From Clostridiales bacterium (GTDB taxonomy: Bacteria; Bacillota; Clostridia; Oscillospirales; Ruminococcaceae): a stretch of 6,345 nt of DNA. The stretch lies in the NCBI GenBank assembly GCA_012800685.1, contig JAAZIT010000044.1:1-6345 (forward strand), in the 5' to 3' direction. The stretch's first letter is position 1. Each line of letters starts with the position of its first letter. Both the position numbers and the translations under genes were made by a program. The notes under the pieces are model-generated. The model did not search any database and was not told the DNA's origin. It saw only the letters and a program-made list of their open reading frames with translations. Of this stretch, positions 5,359-6,345 are shown in pieces.

Positions 5359-5730
5359 ATGTTTGTAGGAATTGATACAATTGAAATTAATAGAATTAAA
5401 AAAAGCGTCTTAAGAGAACGCTTTATGGAAAGGGTTTACTCCGAAAAGGAGTCCGCCCTTTTTTTAAATAAGAAAAATCCCCATGAATCAATGGCTGGCA
5501 ATTGGGCGGCAAAGGAAGCATTTGCAAAAGCCGTAAGAACAGGTGTAAGAGATTTTTCATTAAACGAGGTTTCTATTTTACGTGATGAGCTTGGTGCGCC
5601 TTATATTGAGCTTACTGGTCACGCTAAAGTCTTAGCCGACAGTCTAGGCTTAGATTTTTCAGTAAGCATTACCCACACGAAAGAATTCGCATCAGCAGTA
5701 GTAATTGCTTTTAAAAAGCAGGAGGAATAA
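5359..5730 (+). CDS. acpS: Holo-[acyl-carrier-protein] synthase
   Basis: AcpS transfers the 4'-phosphopantetheine group from CoA to a serine of apo-ACP, activating it for fatty-acid synthesis in the cytoplasm. Length (123 aa) is typical. Counting from this start: FVGIDTIEINRI (2-13) with metal-binding Asp6, ERVYSEKE (24-31), the signature AGNWAAKEAFAKAVRTG (47-63) with metal-binding Glu53, GAPYIEL (79-85) and SVSITHTKEFASAVVI (101-116). An ATG three bases earlier (5356) would add one Met; GGAG at 5349-5352 is 6 nt from the ATG at 5359 and only 3 nt from the other, so 5359 is preferred. Its last codons CAG GAG GAA TAA form the ribosome binding site of nnr, 2 bp downstream. Confidence 0.95.
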   Translation: MFVGIDTIEINRIKKSVLRERFMERVYSEKESALFLNKKNPHESMAGNWAAKEAFAKAVRTGVRDFSLNEVSILRDELGAPYIELTGHAKVLADSLGLDFSVSITHTKEFASAVVIAFKKQEE

Positions 5731-5732
5731 TT

Positions 5733-6345
5733 ATGATATTAACTCCAAACCAAATGGCAAAGGCTGAAAATTATGCTGTTTCAAAAGGAACAAGTCTAGC
5801 TATGCTTATGGAAAATTCAGGATATGAGTTAAGCAAGGCGATAAAGAATTACGCATACAAATATTTTAAAAAGAAAGTATTAATCCTTTGCGGAAATGGC
5901 AACAACGGTGGCGACGGTTTTGTATGTGCAAATCATTTAAGTAATTTTGGATTAGAGGTAAGTGTTGCACTTATTTGTGGCTTACCTAAAACAGAGCTTT
6001 CAATTAATGCTTTTAAGGGATTAACTAAAGATATTACTATTACAACAAGTGACTTTAACAGTTTAATATTTGACGCTGATATAATTGCAGATTGTGTTTT
6101 TGGAACAGGATTTCATGGGGATTTATCAGCGGAAACAGTTGAGATTTTTAAAATGGTTTCAAACTCAAAGGCTTACAAATTCGCTTGTGATATACCATCA
6201 GGAATAAACTGTTTAACTGGTGTGGTTTCTAAGGGTACAATTTCTTGTGACAAAACAATAACCTTTCACGGCTTAAAGCTTGGGGCAATTTTTAATAATT
6301 CAAAAGGGTTCTGTGGTGATATTTCAATTAGTGATATTGGGATAC
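5733..6345 (+). CDS. nnr: NAD(P)HX epimerase domain (YjeF_N), probably of bifunctional NAD(P)HX repair enzyme Nnr; 3' end outside window
   Basis: Partial: 204 codons and one base before the right edge. The YjeF N-terminal domain epimerises the damaged cofactors NADHX and NADPHX so that the dehydratase can restore them. Seen: start MILTPNQMAKAENYAV, AMLMENSG (23-30), CGNGNNGGDGFV (53-64), DCVFGTGFHG (120-129), ACDIPSGINCLTG (151-163) and TFHGLKLG (177-184), all in the family's order. In Clostridia the epimerase is usually fused to a C-terminal ADP/ATP-dependent dehydratase, which would lie beyond this window. AGGAGG at 5720-5725 inside the acpS 3' end is 7 nt from the ATG, so translation is likely coupled to acpS. 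The acpS-nnr pairing is common in Firmicutes. Confidence 0.92.
   Translation, partial: MILTPNQMAKAENYAVSKGTSLAMLMENSGYELSKAIKNYAYKYFKKKVLILCGNGNNGGDGFVCANHLSNFGLEVSVALICGLPKTELSINAFKGLTKDITITTSDFNSLIFDADIIADCVFGTGFHGDLSAETVEIFKMVSNSKAYKFACDIPSGINCLTGVVSKGTISCDKTITFHGLKLGAIFNNSKGFCGDISISDIGI

Noticed and set aside
1..6345. Mobile element, phage, defence or toxin-antitoxin system
   Set aside because: No transposase, integrase, nuclease-helicase set, terminal inverted repeats or toxin-antitoxin pair; all genes but two fit housekeeping families.

Overview
The window looks like ordinary chromosomal housekeeping DNA from a low-GC Gram-positive bacterium, most likely a gut-type Clostridia member related to Ruminococcus/Oscillospiraceae. 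The basis is AT-rich intergenic DNA, strong AGGAGG-type ribosome binding sites, sigma-A-like promoters with an extended -10, Firmicutes-type gene content (mrnC, yebC, membrane-anchored MurF-type ligase, acpS-nnr) and a secreted protein with an Ala-rich signal peptide and a hydrophobic-plus-KKRK tail. The taxonomic call is an inference from protein style; no rRNA or tRNA gene is present.

Layout. Positions 1-1691 (minus strand): an alpha/beta hydrolase gene is followed after 14 bp by a MurF-type Mur ligase whose first ~155 residues form a membrane region; the ligase runs off the left edge. Positions 1807-2660 (minus): a self-contained transcription unit for a small secreted, probably wall-anchored protein, with its own promoter, strong ribosome binding site and GAAA-loop terminator. 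Positions 2876-4592 (minus): a tight three-gene operon, mrnC (Mini-ribonuclease III), a short flavodoxin-like gene and yebC (translation factor). Positions 4593-4840: a divergent promoter region. Positions 4841-6345 (plus): a small two-helix membrane protein, acpS (holo-ACP synthase) and the N-terminal part of nnr (NAD(P)HX repair), which runs off the right edge.

How they fit together: the left operon belongs to peptidoglycan precursor synthesis; the middle operon to 23S rRNA maturation and translation; the right operon to fatty-acid carrier activation and nicotinamide cofactor repair. I see no mobile element, phage, CRISPR, tRNA, rRNA or defence system, and nothing that amounts to an undescribed multi-gene system. 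The points most worth a second look are the start of mrnC (its only nearby ATG appears to lie upstream of the transcription start, while a Shine-Dalgarno sequence inside the ORF points to a non-AUG start), the repeat-built C-terminal tail of MrnC, the unrecognised secreted protein, and a 14-bp palindrome covering the -35 box of the acpS operon.
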